Below, piece by piece: positions 32,870-44,309 of a stretch of DNA of 64,000 bases. A model generated the notes under the pieces. It was not told the origin of the DNA. It did no database searches and saw only the letters and a program-made list of their open reading frames with translations. Numbering within the stretch: the first letter of the stretch is position 1; the number at the start of each line of letters is the position of its first letter. The stretch is taken from NCBI RefSeq assembly GCF_043290135.1, contig NC_134702.1, positions 80,753,817-80,817,816 of the forward strand, given 5' to 3'. Source of the DNA: Rhipicephalus microplus (lineage: Eukaryota; Arthropoda; Arachnida; Ixodida; Ixodidae). Both the position numbers and the translations under genes were made by a program.

Positions 32870-35250
32870 TATATTTTCTTTTTGCAAGAAAGCTTCCATG
32901 TCAGATCCTTCAGAATTTCTCGGCGTCTAACGCTATCTTAACGCGAAAGAGTCAAAGAGCTCATTTTGCAGAAACTCTGGTGTTGGCGTCAGCATCGTTG
33001 AATGAGAGCAACAAACATCACTTTATGCGTGACCGAACAATCGAGAATGACGCACAGAAAATAAATAATTGATGGAAAATCCTGGAAAAAAACAGGGGCC
33101 AAACCAGGGTTGCTTGGGTTTGAGTGGGAAGTGAACCCGGGTCTTTTTCGTGGCAAGCGGATGTTCTACCACACGGCCGCGTTTATGCTTGTAGAAACGA
33201 TGAAAATAACTTCCTCTGCTTGAAAATGCAGTGAACGTATATATCTTTCATGCTTCACGAACACACGCACCCTGTATACCTGCTTCACAATTCAATGTTA
33301 AATATTACAGTAATATAGCGTGGTACAAGCGTCAATTGCCAACGGGCGTCAGAATATGTGGTTATCATAATGTCTCCGTGGTTAAAAGCCAGCACCCTGC
33401 TACAAAAGGCACACACGCTACTAAGCCTACTCCCTTGAGGCCACGAATAGTAGGTGCATAGCAAATCGGAAAAGGTTTCATGCAACCTATGTTTTAAATA
33501 CCCACTAGGAACACAATGTCGCTATCGCGTTCAACTCCTAAAAGCGAAGCTCTAGGGTCCCCTTATTTTTTACCTACCTCCGCTACGCCGGCGTTATATA
33601 ATGAAAGAGAATTTCATACGGATCCCTAAAGGTAAGTTTACTTTATTTTCGGCACGGGCAGTGACTTGCTCTTTACTAATATTTATTTATTGGTTATCAG
33701 CAGTCGTCATCGGCTACCAGGAATAAGAAAATCACGCACGTCTGGGTGAAGAAAACGCAAGCCTGAATGGTCGAAAATAAAGTTTACTTCTCCCCATGCT
33801 CAATTTTTACAGATCTCAAATGCTTGCGTAAAACTCCTTCGGAGTATTGGCCTGACAATTTTACATCGAAAGCCGCTGTTTTTAGTGAAATAGAAAATAA
33901 ACGAAGGAGTTTTTGTCACCGTTGCTTGGTGACGGCTACCAATTTCCACTTGATTAGTACAAATATGAAAAAATGTTAAAAAAAACAATAGCATACAGTT
34001 CTGCATAGGTGAAAGCAAAAGTTCTCCTACGGGCAGAACAAACACGTCGATGCCACGCTCACTTTTAACTTTTGTCTGCTCAATAGTCGTCACAAATCTT
34101 CGTTTCTTCGAAGAAATGTTGCAGCACCTTCATTGCTTCGCCGTTTGTTTCGGTTGGCCATGGACCTTATATTTTATTTAACGCAAACACCCGCCTGGGA
34201 TCTAACTGTTCCTGTTCTAGTCGCCTTCGGTGTGTGTCGTGTTTCAGACAGTCGAGCAAGAGGTGACAGATATCCGCGTTGTCGTGGCCGCATGAACATG
34301 CCGACGATGTTGCACGCTGAATACGAAGTAGGAAGTGCCTAGTGTAAGCAGTTCTGAGTCGTAGGCGATGAATGAGTGTGTCGATACGTCTTGGAGGTCG
34401 CGGTCTAATTGGTATTCAAGATTATGATCAACAGAATATAGGGTCGATTCCTTTGCTTTGTCTGTGAACCAGGTAGACAGGCACAATTCGAGGTTTGTTG
34501 TTCTTAAAAATCTGTTTACATCCTATTGAGATACCGGAATGAGGCACGTTTGCGTAGAATTATGAACGGTTTTGGTCAACTGTTTTGGGATAACAACACG
34601 GGTCACGCGTAGTGGCGTAGTCACCGCCACCATCACTGCCGGTGTCCCTGAATACTATTGCACGAAATAAGAAAACAAAATTCAGTAAAAAACACCAAAG
34701 AGATGTGGTAACGTAGTTGAATTCGAAATCGGACCCACTGCGTGCCAGCCCAGTATTCGACCACTGAGCCTCGCCGGTGCTTGAGACTCCTTCGCAAGCT
34801 TGCCTTGGGCAGGTTTCATGTCAGGAAAGTACTCGCGTTCATATGAGTGATAAAGGATTTTAGAAATGGAAAGGAACAACCAGGGATCACACAATGCGAA
34901 TCACCTAACGAGTGGGTCGCTCAATGTTCCAACACATTGCAAAAGCTTGTTCTTCATCACCTATTAACTGTGGCATATACCCACTTGAGGCGTAATTATT
35001 TATCATCGTCAACAACTGAATGCAAGAGAAAACTCGCACAAAATTCATCGCAAGTGTTTAGCGGATACCAGGCTTCGCCGAAAAATGACGAAGAATAGCA
35101 CAGTGAATGGCAGCCTACAACACAAAAATTGCGGTTATTTATGGCGTAGTGGTTACACAGCAAGTCTACTTTTGCATTTACCCAGAGAGTGTTTAGAAAA
35201 AGCTCTGAAAGGCTTTGGTAGGCCGCTCTTCATGCTTTCGCTGTGACTGT
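32870..35250 (+). repeat. Composite repeat, copy B (with LINE-tail insertion)
   Basis: Same order of blocks as copy A: GTCAGATCCTTCAG, antisense tRNA-like head (33100-33193), CGTGGTACAAGCGTC, GTGGTTAAAAGCC, GCGAAGCTCTAGGGTCC and TTTTACATCGAAAGC. After the interruption it resumes with CACTGCCGGTGTCC, a second antisense tRNA-like module (34715-34785), and CATTGCAAAAGCTTGTTCTTC. At that last point copy B is uninterrupted where copy A holds the microsatellite element. About 740 bp unique to B (33880-34620) include a LINE C-terminus. Confidence 0.8.
34080..34345 (-). pseudogene. I-clade LINE C-terminus inserted in copy B
   Basis: The minus strand codes LRLRTAYTRHFLLRIQRA, then CSCGHDNADICHLLLDCLKHD, the Cys/His zinc-like block at the end of I-clade ORF2. 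Next come RRRLEQEQLDPRRVFALNK, a stop, and GPWPTETNGEAMKVLQHF. This C-terminus differs from those at 9590 and 15643, so another subfamily is represented. One in-frame stop is visible. Only the terminal ~90 codons remain. Confidence 0.82.
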
Positions 35251-35259
35251 TCTGCGCGG

Positions 35260-37430
35260 TCTGCGCAGAGCTGCCTTTTTTTGTTCATTTTTGCCACTAC
35301 GGTGATTTATTTCTGAAAATTGTCGCGGTTCTATTGAAAGTGCGAGAGCTTCCTGCACTGGCCGCTAGAAGCTCATCATACGGTGTCTATGAAAGCTGTA
35401 TATGTAAACGCAGTCCTAAACACACTGATTGAGGTCAAACTTTAAGATAAGGCATGAGCTCAGCCTTTGTTAGAATGAAGGAAACGAAGAAAGCTCCGGC
35501 ACATGCCTTACATTTCTCGCTTTCTTCCTCTCTTTCTTTCCTTCTTTCTTTCTTTCTTTTTCGCTTTCTATCTTTTTATCTTTTTTTCGATAATTAATTC
35601 ATTTGTTCTTTTTTCATTCTATTCATGTGCATTTTTTTCAAAATGCGCAATGCGCCCTCCCAAATTTTTCGTTCAGTTATATTGCAGGTAGTGGCCGTCT
35701 CTCGAGCGCTGTTTGCGGGTGGAATCAGTGTGGCACCTTTCCTGTTATTTCCACCGTTCGTCAGCCACTATACGAACACGTACTGAAAGTTCCATCATCC
35801 TATCATGAAAACTCGAGTTCACGTTTCAGTTTTCTCGAAATATGAATTTTTCTTATTTTCGCGACTCGTGCTATCACATTTGGTGGTGTCGAGCAGATGG
35901 CTTTATTCCACTAACACAGAATAGTAAAATGAGAGAGAGAGAGAGAGCAATAAATAAATGAATGAGGCAGGGAAGTTAACCTAGCAGAACTGGTTTCCTA
36001 CCCATATCAGTTATGCAGCTTCCCAACTTTTTTATCATTGGTAGCACGCATTTGTGGTATACCAATGATGAAAGAAGCAGCTGGGAACTTCACATTGGGA
36101 AACCATGGATGCGTGGCCTGGTATTAGGCAGGCGGTCTCATACTGGAAACAACCACTCCGCGTTTCTCACATTGTTTCCGGGAGCACTGTGCACGCTGCG
36201 CTGGACGAATAAATTTGAATCTTCTCAATTCAGAAAGCTTATAATCTCCGCTTTCCAATGACACCTGGTGTTAATGCCTGGTTGGAAGCGTCACCTAATA
36301 GTAATGAAAATATTATGAGAAATAGAAGGCAATTTCATTGTACAAGCCTTCGTTGTACTGCGAGTACGGCGAGACTGTTCAAAGCGACATTTACTGTGTC
36401 TTTTGACGAGGTGCTATTCAAGGTGTCTATGAAAAAGGTATCGGACATAAATAGTTCAAATGTATTTATGCGTCGATAAAAATGGCAATATATAAAAGTT
36501 TGCGCGTGAATATCTTTTTTTTTCAAAGCAGAACCATTTATATTAGTGGTTCTGTAGACTACATTACGCTTAGTTTCCTCACAAAGGTTATTTGTGCTTT
36601 GACAAAAAGTTGCCGAATCATTATTGGGTGAATTCCGCGGTTTACGGCAGTACTAGATCACGCATTGCCGACGAAGTGACAGAACTATACGAGCTGAAAC
36701 TCTGAACTCCTATGTGATAGAGTAACAGGCCTCTTTCTAAGATTCTATGAGGAGAAAATTCTTTTGTCTTTATTAAGGGACCTGCAAGGCAGCACTGAAT
36801 TCGGGTAATTTTCCTGCCGCCCTGTTCCGTAGAAACTGGCTTTTTTTCTTTTAGACGGTAAATCACAACAACTATTGCACATTAGCAGGTGCGTACCATG
36901 TCTTGTGTCCAATTGTGCTTACTAACTTGACAAACCAGTGCTTCAAACAAAATGTTTTCAATAAATCATAAATCTCACAGTCATTTCTGGTGCTAGAGCT
37001 ATATAAGATATCAAAACTCAAGTTGTTTTATGTTAGCTGAAACGTTCGAAAAATGTGGTGCAACCAAATATGAAGAAAAGCTGGTATGGCAGGCATCGAT
37101 TATTTCTCCAGGCTTCATAGTTTTTCTCACTGGGTAAGTCTAGTGGGCGCGCGTAACAAACACCAACCGTAAAAGGAGAAGGGCTTAATTATAAACCCTT
37201 TTTACTCAAACCACATTAGCAGGTGGGGCGGTCTCATCTATAGAGTTACTGTGTATGCTACATTTAGGTGGCAGAGTTGCGCGTACCTTTTCCTTCCGCC
37301 GCTATCCGGTGAGCGCTGTCACGTGGTGCGAAGTGACGTCAAATGTTCAATTTCACGCTGCAAAGCCAACTTTACGGTCACAATGGCGCGGAGCCCGCGC
37401 GTTTTCTGCCCGCACCGACTTCAGTCTCAT
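35260..37430. other. No supported gene; spacer with simple repeats
   Basis: Includes a CTTT-rich tract at about 35515-35562, T-rich sequence to 35640, a GA run at 35931-35947 and a dispersed GTTAACC-type motif at about 35955-36005. No family is recognised in the rest. Confidence 0.4.
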
Positions 37431-37439
37431 CACGACCGC

Positions 37440-37870
37440 CATTAGGAGCTCATCTTGGTTGAACAGCGCACACGAGACGACGATAAACTAAAAAGACACA
37501 GACAGACGCTGACTTGCAACTAACATTTATTTGGTAAAGAACAGCTTATATATAGGTGAAGTGCAACTTGACAGAAAATGCGAAAAAAATGAAAGAGCAA
37601 TACATCTAAACACGCCATCCGCAAGGAAAAAAATATGTATAGATAGATAAAATCTTCTGCAGGTTCAGTAGAGATAGCTAAATTCTGCGTCGCTCAGCGC
37701 TATTTCCGGCGTGCCGACACACTCATCCTTTTTCCTTCGGATAGGAAAGGCTTCAATCACTTCTCTTGCTAACTTTTTATGATTCGACAGTATCATTGTG
37801 GCGTTGAAGAAGGGTACGCAGCCGCATACGTCACAATGAGAGGCAAGGGAGTGCGGTCTCAACTCTTATA
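37440..37870 (-). pseudogene. Penelope-like element 3' end with GIY-YIG tail
   Basis: The minus strand codes SLASHCDVCGCVPFFNATMI, then KLAREVIEAFPI and ECVGTPEIALSDAEFSYL. This is the Cys-motif and C-terminal helix region of the GIY-YIG endonuclease in Penelope-like retroelements, the enzyme that nicks the target. Only this end (37665-37862) is readable. The preceding N-terminal GIY and YIG motifs and the RT are not found. Downstream, AATAAATGTTAGTTGC at about 37520-37535 and a GTCTGTGTC-rich end near 37490 fit the 3' UTR. Inactive fragment. Confidence 0.72.
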
Positions 37871-39585
37871 ATGAGCGTTCCTGTTTCTGAAGGCAAACGT
37901 TGATGCATATTCTGCTTTGGCCACGAAAAGTGGCCATAGGTAAGCCGCTGAATGCAATACGTGCGTCGGTTTACCTTCAGCACTGAAAGTAAGCCACGCA
38001 TCGTAATAAAAGAAGTAATGTGCTCGAGGTTTAATACCGAAACTAGCCCATCTTTTTGTATTATTGCTCAAGATTATTGCGTGCGCTGACGAACAGACGT
38101 AGTTTCTTATCTCCTTGCCACCCCTTTCTCTCCCTCCTGAGTAGCTTTCGACGCGCTTGCTGAGAACGAAGTGCTTAGAACGCGCGACAAATCCTTGTAT
38201 CTGCGCTCACACTTGACGCATTCTAAAAAAAAAGCTTTTGCGGCACTTTACTCGTCAGGTTATGAACTCATTTAATGAAGCTACTGCGCAAAGAGTTGCA
38301 GGGCCTCTTTAGCGACCATTTTCTTCCATCGGAGGCTGGCGGCCTCGGCGGTGACATGATTTCTCGTTTACGTTCACGCGTACCGTGGCAGCAGGATCAG
38401 CAAAGGGTCTCCGGTTGCTGCTAATGCCTTGAAGGACGAAATTGGGTTCCCTCCAGCAGCCCTGATGCCATGCTCCGGACAGCCGAGCGCGTCCAGCAAC
38501 GGGGCTACCACCTGAACGCTGTGCCACAACTCTCACTAGCCACCCGAGCAACGCCGCGTTACCGTGCCACCGTCGGCATCGAGATAGGGACCACTTCGTC
38601 CCGCCCCGTCAACAGCCAGGTGTTACAGACAGAAGAGTCCACATGACCAGTCCAGAACAGCTTCCAATACTGGAAACTGCTGCAAAAAGTGCTTACGTTT
38701 CAAAGGTACGATATTCACAGCTACTGCGTTAATCGCAATGACAAAACAACGGATATGCTGGCACGTTTTCATAAAAGTGGAGCTTTCTTTGCCACTTTCC
38801 CACGGTTTTTCCTACGTTCGTCCATGAACACAATGGAGGGGGTTGTCACTGTAGCCGATGTTTCGACGAGTGTCTACTTCATAGCAGCATATGTCTATGC
38901 CTTACCACATCTGTGTGTGTAGGTCTGTACACTTTCGCCCAATGAAAGTATAAGAGCAGGAGAGGGCAAGTGAGTTGGCGTCCTGTTTTTTCCTTCTTTC
39001 TGTCCTACACCCACCCCTTTATTTTTTCACTTGCCTTCTCCTCCTCTACTTCTTTCATTGATTGATAGGGAGTAGACGTAACACACACACACACGCTAAG
39101 GGATACATCTGATGCCTTGAATAAGACACTTGTTTAAATTTCAGATTTAGCGACACCAGTGTTCAAGGGTTTTTCATCTCTCGTTTCTGAAGTATTTGAC
39201 CCCTTCAATTTTTAGCTCTCTTCCACACTTGTGAGTAGATGTATCTTCTCGGACAAAAAAAATTGAAAACAGGTATCGCAGACAATTGAATATACGTAGT
39301 TTGACGTCTATGGCCAGCGTTCAGGCGTCTATTAAGGCTTGGTTTCACAAAACAGATGACCTGTTTGTATGCCGAAAGCAATGTTACGCCATTTTAGTTC
39401 ACAACAACGGCACACGTGCGGTCAATTTGCGGCGCTTAAACATAACGACAAAGAATATGTTTCGTTTTCAGTTCTATGTTTGCGTAGCCAGGTTGACGCA
39501 CGTTCTCGAGTCTATAATGACATGTGCTCGGATTGCAACATGTGTGTAAACATAAGGAGAGCTTAACATTGAGGCCAAGCATTTG
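37871..39585. other. No supported gene; GC-rich patch at 38320-38650
   Basis: The patch 38320-38650 is clearly more GC-rich than its surroundings. It has an open plus frame from about 38417 to a TGA near 38645, reading ATRATPRYRATVGIEIG in its middle, with no domain I know. It could be a fossil transposon ORF or a decayed exon. A short CA run is at 39083-39095. Confidence 0.35.
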
Positions 39586-39589
39586 ATTT

Positions 39590-39641
39590 GGTTGATTTGT
39601 GGGGTTTAACGTCCTAAAACCACCATATGATTATGAGAGAC
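39590..39641 (-). repeat. Ruka 3'-end fragment
   Basis: GATTTGTGGGGTTTAACGTC, AAAACCACCATATGATTATG and AGAGACGC, then an abrupt end. Only the last ~50 bases of the SINE are present. Confidence 0.85.
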
Positions 39642-39644
39642 GCA

Positions 39645-40825
39645 TGGGCACGCATTTGTCAGTATTATACTTGAAGTTAAATCTGAGCCCAGAACTCGTA
39701 GTTCAGCTTAGTCAAACCTGGGTGTTACTTTTAGTGCTCTCCTCGGAGGTTTGTGGGTGACATTATGTTGAACGTCCACTCAGAAAAGTGGCAACATGAA
39801 CTCAAGAGCACATTTTCGTAGAGAGGCCAGCGCGAAGAGAACGTAGCGAACGTTGAGGTACGCCTTCAATCTGAAACGGTTTTTTTTTACAACATACTTC
39901 AGCATGTGAACTGTAAAAAGTCCAAAACATTTTTCTTTCTTTCTCAAGTACGTACTTTTTTTTTGTTTCTGCGAACTGAAAGATAACGTCATTGTATCCT
40001 GCACTGAGAAGGAATGACGACAGGTTACTTTCAGACATACAGCAACTGCTACAGCATTCTTTTCAAAGACAGTGGGAAAGTTCTATCCTGTAGATCGTAT
40101 TCAAACACTGCTCTCAGAGAACGCGTGACACTACGTCTAATCACAATTATTTCATTTGAATATACCTTTATATGGTTCTTTTCTGTCAAGACTAAAACAG
40201 TTCTTTTTGTAAACGTAAAATGCTTACATCATATAAATTTTCACGTGCTAATACATGAGGTTCATCGAGAACTCGTCATTTTTCAATGGCTTATTGACGT
40301 CAGTGCTCCGACTGATTGCACCGGAACTTTGCCTGGTTGGGTTAGCCACCGTAGAGCTGCACAGTAACAACGGAACGAAACAAGCGCACTGCTGTACTTT
40401 TTTTCTGTCACTATGGCTCGTGTAACAGAACGGTGGCCAATGCATGTGTATTACCGTCAACTCAGCAATGCACATTTCCAATATGTAGCGTTCCTTGCTT
40501 CAATGAAACAGAGGACAGAGAAGAGGGGAATCCCCGTCCTACAAGGTCGAAAGCCGAGGATGCCAAGAAGCAAGCCTCGCTAATCTTTCTCATTTGTGAA
40601 GCGACAATCCTGCTGTTGAGATATTAGTAACCACACCACCAACGAAAGCTTATCTCATTACTAATGGTCTTTGAAAAAGCACTGCACTTTATTGTAGTCG
40701 TCATGCCATATCTCATTTGAAGCGAGTGCTTCAAATTTCTAGTTGCTATAGGCAGCCTATCACTTCTAAATGCGACGTTTGGCTTTTACTTCTAAATGTG
40801 AATTGGGCTTTTACTTTCTTACAGC
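39645..40825. other. No supported gene; spacer
   Basis: Nothing is recognised. Open frames here are short and overlap on both strands. Confidence 0.4.
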
Positions 40826-40829
40826 TTGC

Positions 40830-41228
40830 GCTTCCCACCTTTAACCACCTCGAGTTCATTCCTGATATATACTAGTTCATTGTATTCATGGCACTGCAGC
40901 TCAACGCTCTCTAAACTTTTCTAAAACTGAGAAGGTTACACCCAGCGAGTATAACTTAGCAACCCTTTCTTGTCAAATAGTGCTCAATGTACATGCCAAT
41001 GGCTGCTAATGGTGATCGCAGCCTGCACGTTAACTAAAAACCGAATGCTCCTGTCTCTCATTCCCCATTAGCAGCCATTGGCATGTACATTGAGCACTAT
41101 TTTTTATTGTTCAACAACGCACAGAAGAAGTCTCTCACCGGCACCACCTTGGTGGTCAAAATTTTATACTTGTTACATACTACGGGGGACGAACGGGTGC
41201 CGCTATAAGGAGCTTCGCCCCTAAAAGT
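40830..41228 (+). mobile_element. Right part of microsatellite-element family (copy 4)
   Basis: Aligns with 60540-60900. Shared blocks are CACCTCGAGTTCAT, GGTTACRCCCARCGAGTATAAC, AGTGCTCAATGTACATGCCA, CACCGGCACCACCTTGG and GGGACGAACGG. It ends in the right module CGCTATAAGGAGCTTCGCCC CTAAAAG. The left module and tetranucleotide array are absent. It holds a 38-bp perfect inverted repeat (40975-41012 with 41065-41102). Confidence 0.75.
40975..41102. repeat. 38-bp perfect inverted repeat, 52-bp spacer
   Basis: The arm at 40975-41012 contains AGTGCTCAATGTACATGCCA and GGCTGCTAATGG. Its exact complement is at 41065-41102. The spacer is in inverted orientation relative to the related element at 60720-60775. 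Confidence 0.93.
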
Positions 41229-41694
41229 TTGCTCGTTCTATATCCGTGGCTGCATCAGCCAGTCACGGCAAAATAAAACCGTGAACAAGTTACGTAATGC
41301 TACGGGGCCCATGTTGAGTGCTAGCCTGCTCTGCAAGGCGTGAAAGCGCCGCATATTACTGGCTAGAATATATATACTGCCTGCAGGCAGGAAATCAAGG
41401 CAAATTATCGCCGCTTCTAAGCGGCTCCGTAGCCGCAGAGAAACCAGCCCGATATGAAGTGGCCTTCAGAACAGGCCGGGATTTTCGGTCAAATTTTCCC
41501 TTGCAAGATACGGCCTGTAGTTAGACGTGACATTTCCGCAGACGGCCCGGCGCTGATGCGGTGGCGGAAGAAAACGCATTATTTTACGCTTTTTAGAACG
41601 GTTTCTCGCCGCTAATGCGGTGGATATTATGACTACAGGTTATTGGAGGACCATTAGTATCACAACAACCTATAATTGCGAAATTAACATGCAA

Positions 41695-41780
41695 AGCACA
41701 GTCTGGGAATCGAACTCGGGACCACATGCACGTGAAGCAGATGTCTTGCCCACTGCACCACAGCGCCACCACATGAAGGC
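41695..41780 (-). repeat. tRNA-like SINE (non-Ruka)
   Basis: The minus strand shows GCTGTGGTGCAGTGGGCAAG (box A-like) and GAGTTCGATTCCC (box B-like) at tRNA spacing, then AGACTGTGCTTTGCATG. Not foldable as a full tRNA. Confidence 0.65.
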
Positions 41781-41799
41781 AACACTTTTTGCGGGGATA

Positions 41800-43425
41800 T
41801 ATATCTACCAAATGGCTTTTTGCTAACCGTTGGCACAACCTTGAACTGTTTTTGTGCCATATGCATGAATTGCATCTGCGAGTAGCTTGTAGGGCTTATT
41901 GAACTCGAGAAAACCACGGTGAGCGCTTTCGACTCTGACTTCGGTTCGTTGTGCGCCGTTCCGCAAGAACGATTAACGTGTGTTTGTGCGTCAGTTTAGT
42001 GCTTCCCCATGAACCGTGGCTGTGTTCGGCTGTCGAAACCTGCGTATGTTTCTCGCACGTGCGTGTGCTGTGAGAAATTTCGCTCATTTGTGTCGGGTGT
42101 TACACGCGCATCAGTGACAGCAGTCTATTCTCAGCTGTTTTAAGACAATGCGCTTTCGCACGTAAACGTTGTCTGGGTATTTTTACGTGCCTGCTCTAAC
42201 ATCTGCATTTCATACGCGGCAACTGCCGTGAGCTGCACGCAGAGGCAGCAGCGCCTTTTTAGCAATTTGACAATTACTTATTTCTGCAATTGGAATTTAT
42301 TCGCATTATTTCGCTATATATAGTGTTTTTAACTCATTTTCAGTGTTTAACTGATCTAATTTATGGGGAGTGGCAACTCTTACCTTTATTCAGTATCACA
42401 CCACTGTTCAAGTAAATGCCGAAACGCGCGCCAAGATCAAGTATGACGTACACAGAATAGCTGGACAGGATAGCTATTGTGTCATGAGGGTTTTCTACAA
42501 TGACTTCCTCTGCACTTTTTGGTGAGGCTTTTAACAACATTTAACATAAAAATGACAGTCACATTTCCACTAAACTTTCTTTTTTTGCATGGTGCTGACG
42601 GTTTTCTGTTCATTTTGAGCTGTGACCACGGTCGCATCCTGTTTATGTCGGAGTCGGTACAACAGACGCTCACCTACGCTCAGGTGAGGGCGAAAGTACC
42701 ACGGCATTCTCTTCCACGCATCTCGGTCTCAGCACAAAAGTCGTGAATAATCCCTTCTTTTTTTAGGAATCATTATAAGCCAAAAGTGAAACGCGTCCTC
42801 GCTGAGGTAGTTGAGCATTCATGGTTCAGTGTTTCGTCACAAGAGCGAAGGAATGAATTCTGCAGTAACAAATTGCAATGTTGCGCGAAGAACGGCAAGC
42901 AGCCCAAATTTACAGCATGTACCTCAAGCAAAACACGCACACGAATTGAGCATATACAGGACAAATTCGTACAAGCAACTGTCACAATGTTGACTTGCTG
43001 CGTGAGCAGCTCGCATCTTTCGTAAACACGGCCGAGGTAGCGATCGAATGAACATTGGTGCTCTCTTCACCTACTGTAACTTCAAAGCAAACTTACGGTG
43101 GAAGCGCAAGAGGTACAAATCACCCGAATCCCGAGATAATCGTGCGCGCAAGTGAGCAACCTTGCTAAAGAACATCTAGCGCACTTTGGCCCCGCCGACC
43201 ACGCTATGTGGAGGAGCTAGAAAGCCTTCATGGGCGCGCGCCTCGCCTCATAGCTGGTGCGCACATGCACGGCGATGCCCGGGTTGGCATGACACGACGG
43301 CCTTTGGAGCGCGCCCGCCCAACGGGCGCTCGTCGTGCAATGTCGGAACTGATTACTAAAACATGCTGAACTTTTCGACGGCTCGGTTGTGTAAAACTTT
43401 TCGACGGTTCTCCGGTAACATGTTG
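41800..43425. other. No supported gene; spacer
   Basis: No family is recognised. 43160-43340 is GC-rich (GGCGCGCGCC, GCGCGCCCGCCC) without a coding signal. Confidence 0.4.
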
Positions 43426-43429
43426 CAGA

Positions 43430-43515
43430 AGGGTCGCTCTGTGGTTTAGTGGTTAGTGTCGCGCACTGTGGAGTGCGTAAGTTCGCTGGTTCGGCGCCCT
43501 GCTGCAGTACTTTTC
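43430..43515 (+). repeat. tRNA-like SINE head, left of a head-to-head pair
   Basis: CTCTGTGGTTTAGTGGTTAG (box A-like) and TGGTTCGGCGCCC (box B-like), then CTGCAGTACTTTTCC and TTGCGATAGCAAATATATG. Confidence 0.7.
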
Positions 43516-43564
43516 CTTCTAGTTTTTATTGCGATAGCAAATATATGAACTCTCTCAGCTGGAT

Positions 43565-43605
43565 TTCGCCACCGGCGTCTGCGTGGGCGTCAGCGTGGGC
43601 GTCGG
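43565..43605. repeat. Short GCGTGGGCGTC minisatellite
   Basis: About three imperfect units of GCGTGGGCGTC/GGCGTC lie between the two opposed tRNA-like SINEs. Confidence 0.8.
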
Positions 43606-43661
43606 CGTCATGCACCGTATATGCAACGTATCTACATATATAAATGCTAGACAGAAAAAGA

Positions 43662-43752
43662 AATCCACAAAAAAAGACTCCGGTGCGCGGAACCGAACAA
43701 GGGACCTCCGTGTCATGAATGCGAGGCGTTAAACACTGAGCTACCGAAAAAT
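43662..43752 (-). repeat. tRNA-like SINE head, right of a head-to-head pair
   Basis: The minus strand reads GGTAGCTCAGTGTTTAACGC (box A-like) and TTGTTCGGTTCCGCGCACC (box B-like), then a T-rich end. With the copy at 43430 it forms an opposed pair. Confidence 0.7.
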
Positions 43753-44173
43753 ACCTCCTTCAACCTTCAAACGGCAAGCTATCTATATCTGCCACTTACC
43801 ATTGTTGGAGGGCAACTCGCGGGAGGGGGGGGGTTATCACGTTTTTACATTGTCAGAAAGATGATGCAATGAGCACCCGGAGGCTCTTATCTCTCACGCG
43901 TACTTTGGCCCGCGGAGCAAAGGGGACAATCTCTCGCGCGCCCTTATCTACCAGTGAGGAGGATCATACGTCTTGGCTGGTGTTGGGCTTGCACTAGAAC
44001 AATTCTGTTGCAGTTTCGGGGCGAACAAAGGTCACTACAATCATTGCACAGCCTTTTTTTCCAAAACAGGCGTGATTTTCAGACGCAGTGAAGCGCTTTT
44101 CAGACAATGTGAACTGACATTTTCAGAACAGACACAGCGCTTTTCAAACGCATTGTTTGTTCGTTCCCTCGGG

Positions 44174-44300
44174 ATGGTTTGGGTGCTTCACCTTAATGCA
44201 ATAGTTGAGGCAGTGGTGCACGCTCTACAGGAACTGCGAATTCAACGAGTAGCTTGGGTCAGGTAAAAGACCTAGCGGTGGCTTCGACTCAATTACCCAT
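44174..44300 (+). repeat. Dispersed repeat Q, copy 2
   Basis: GGTTTGGGTGCTTCACCTTA, GCACGCTCTACAGGAACTGC, AACGAGTAGCTTGGGTCAGG and GTGGCTTCGACTCAATTACC align with 28310-28430. Confidence 0.65.
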
Positions 44301-44309
44301 TAGTTATGT

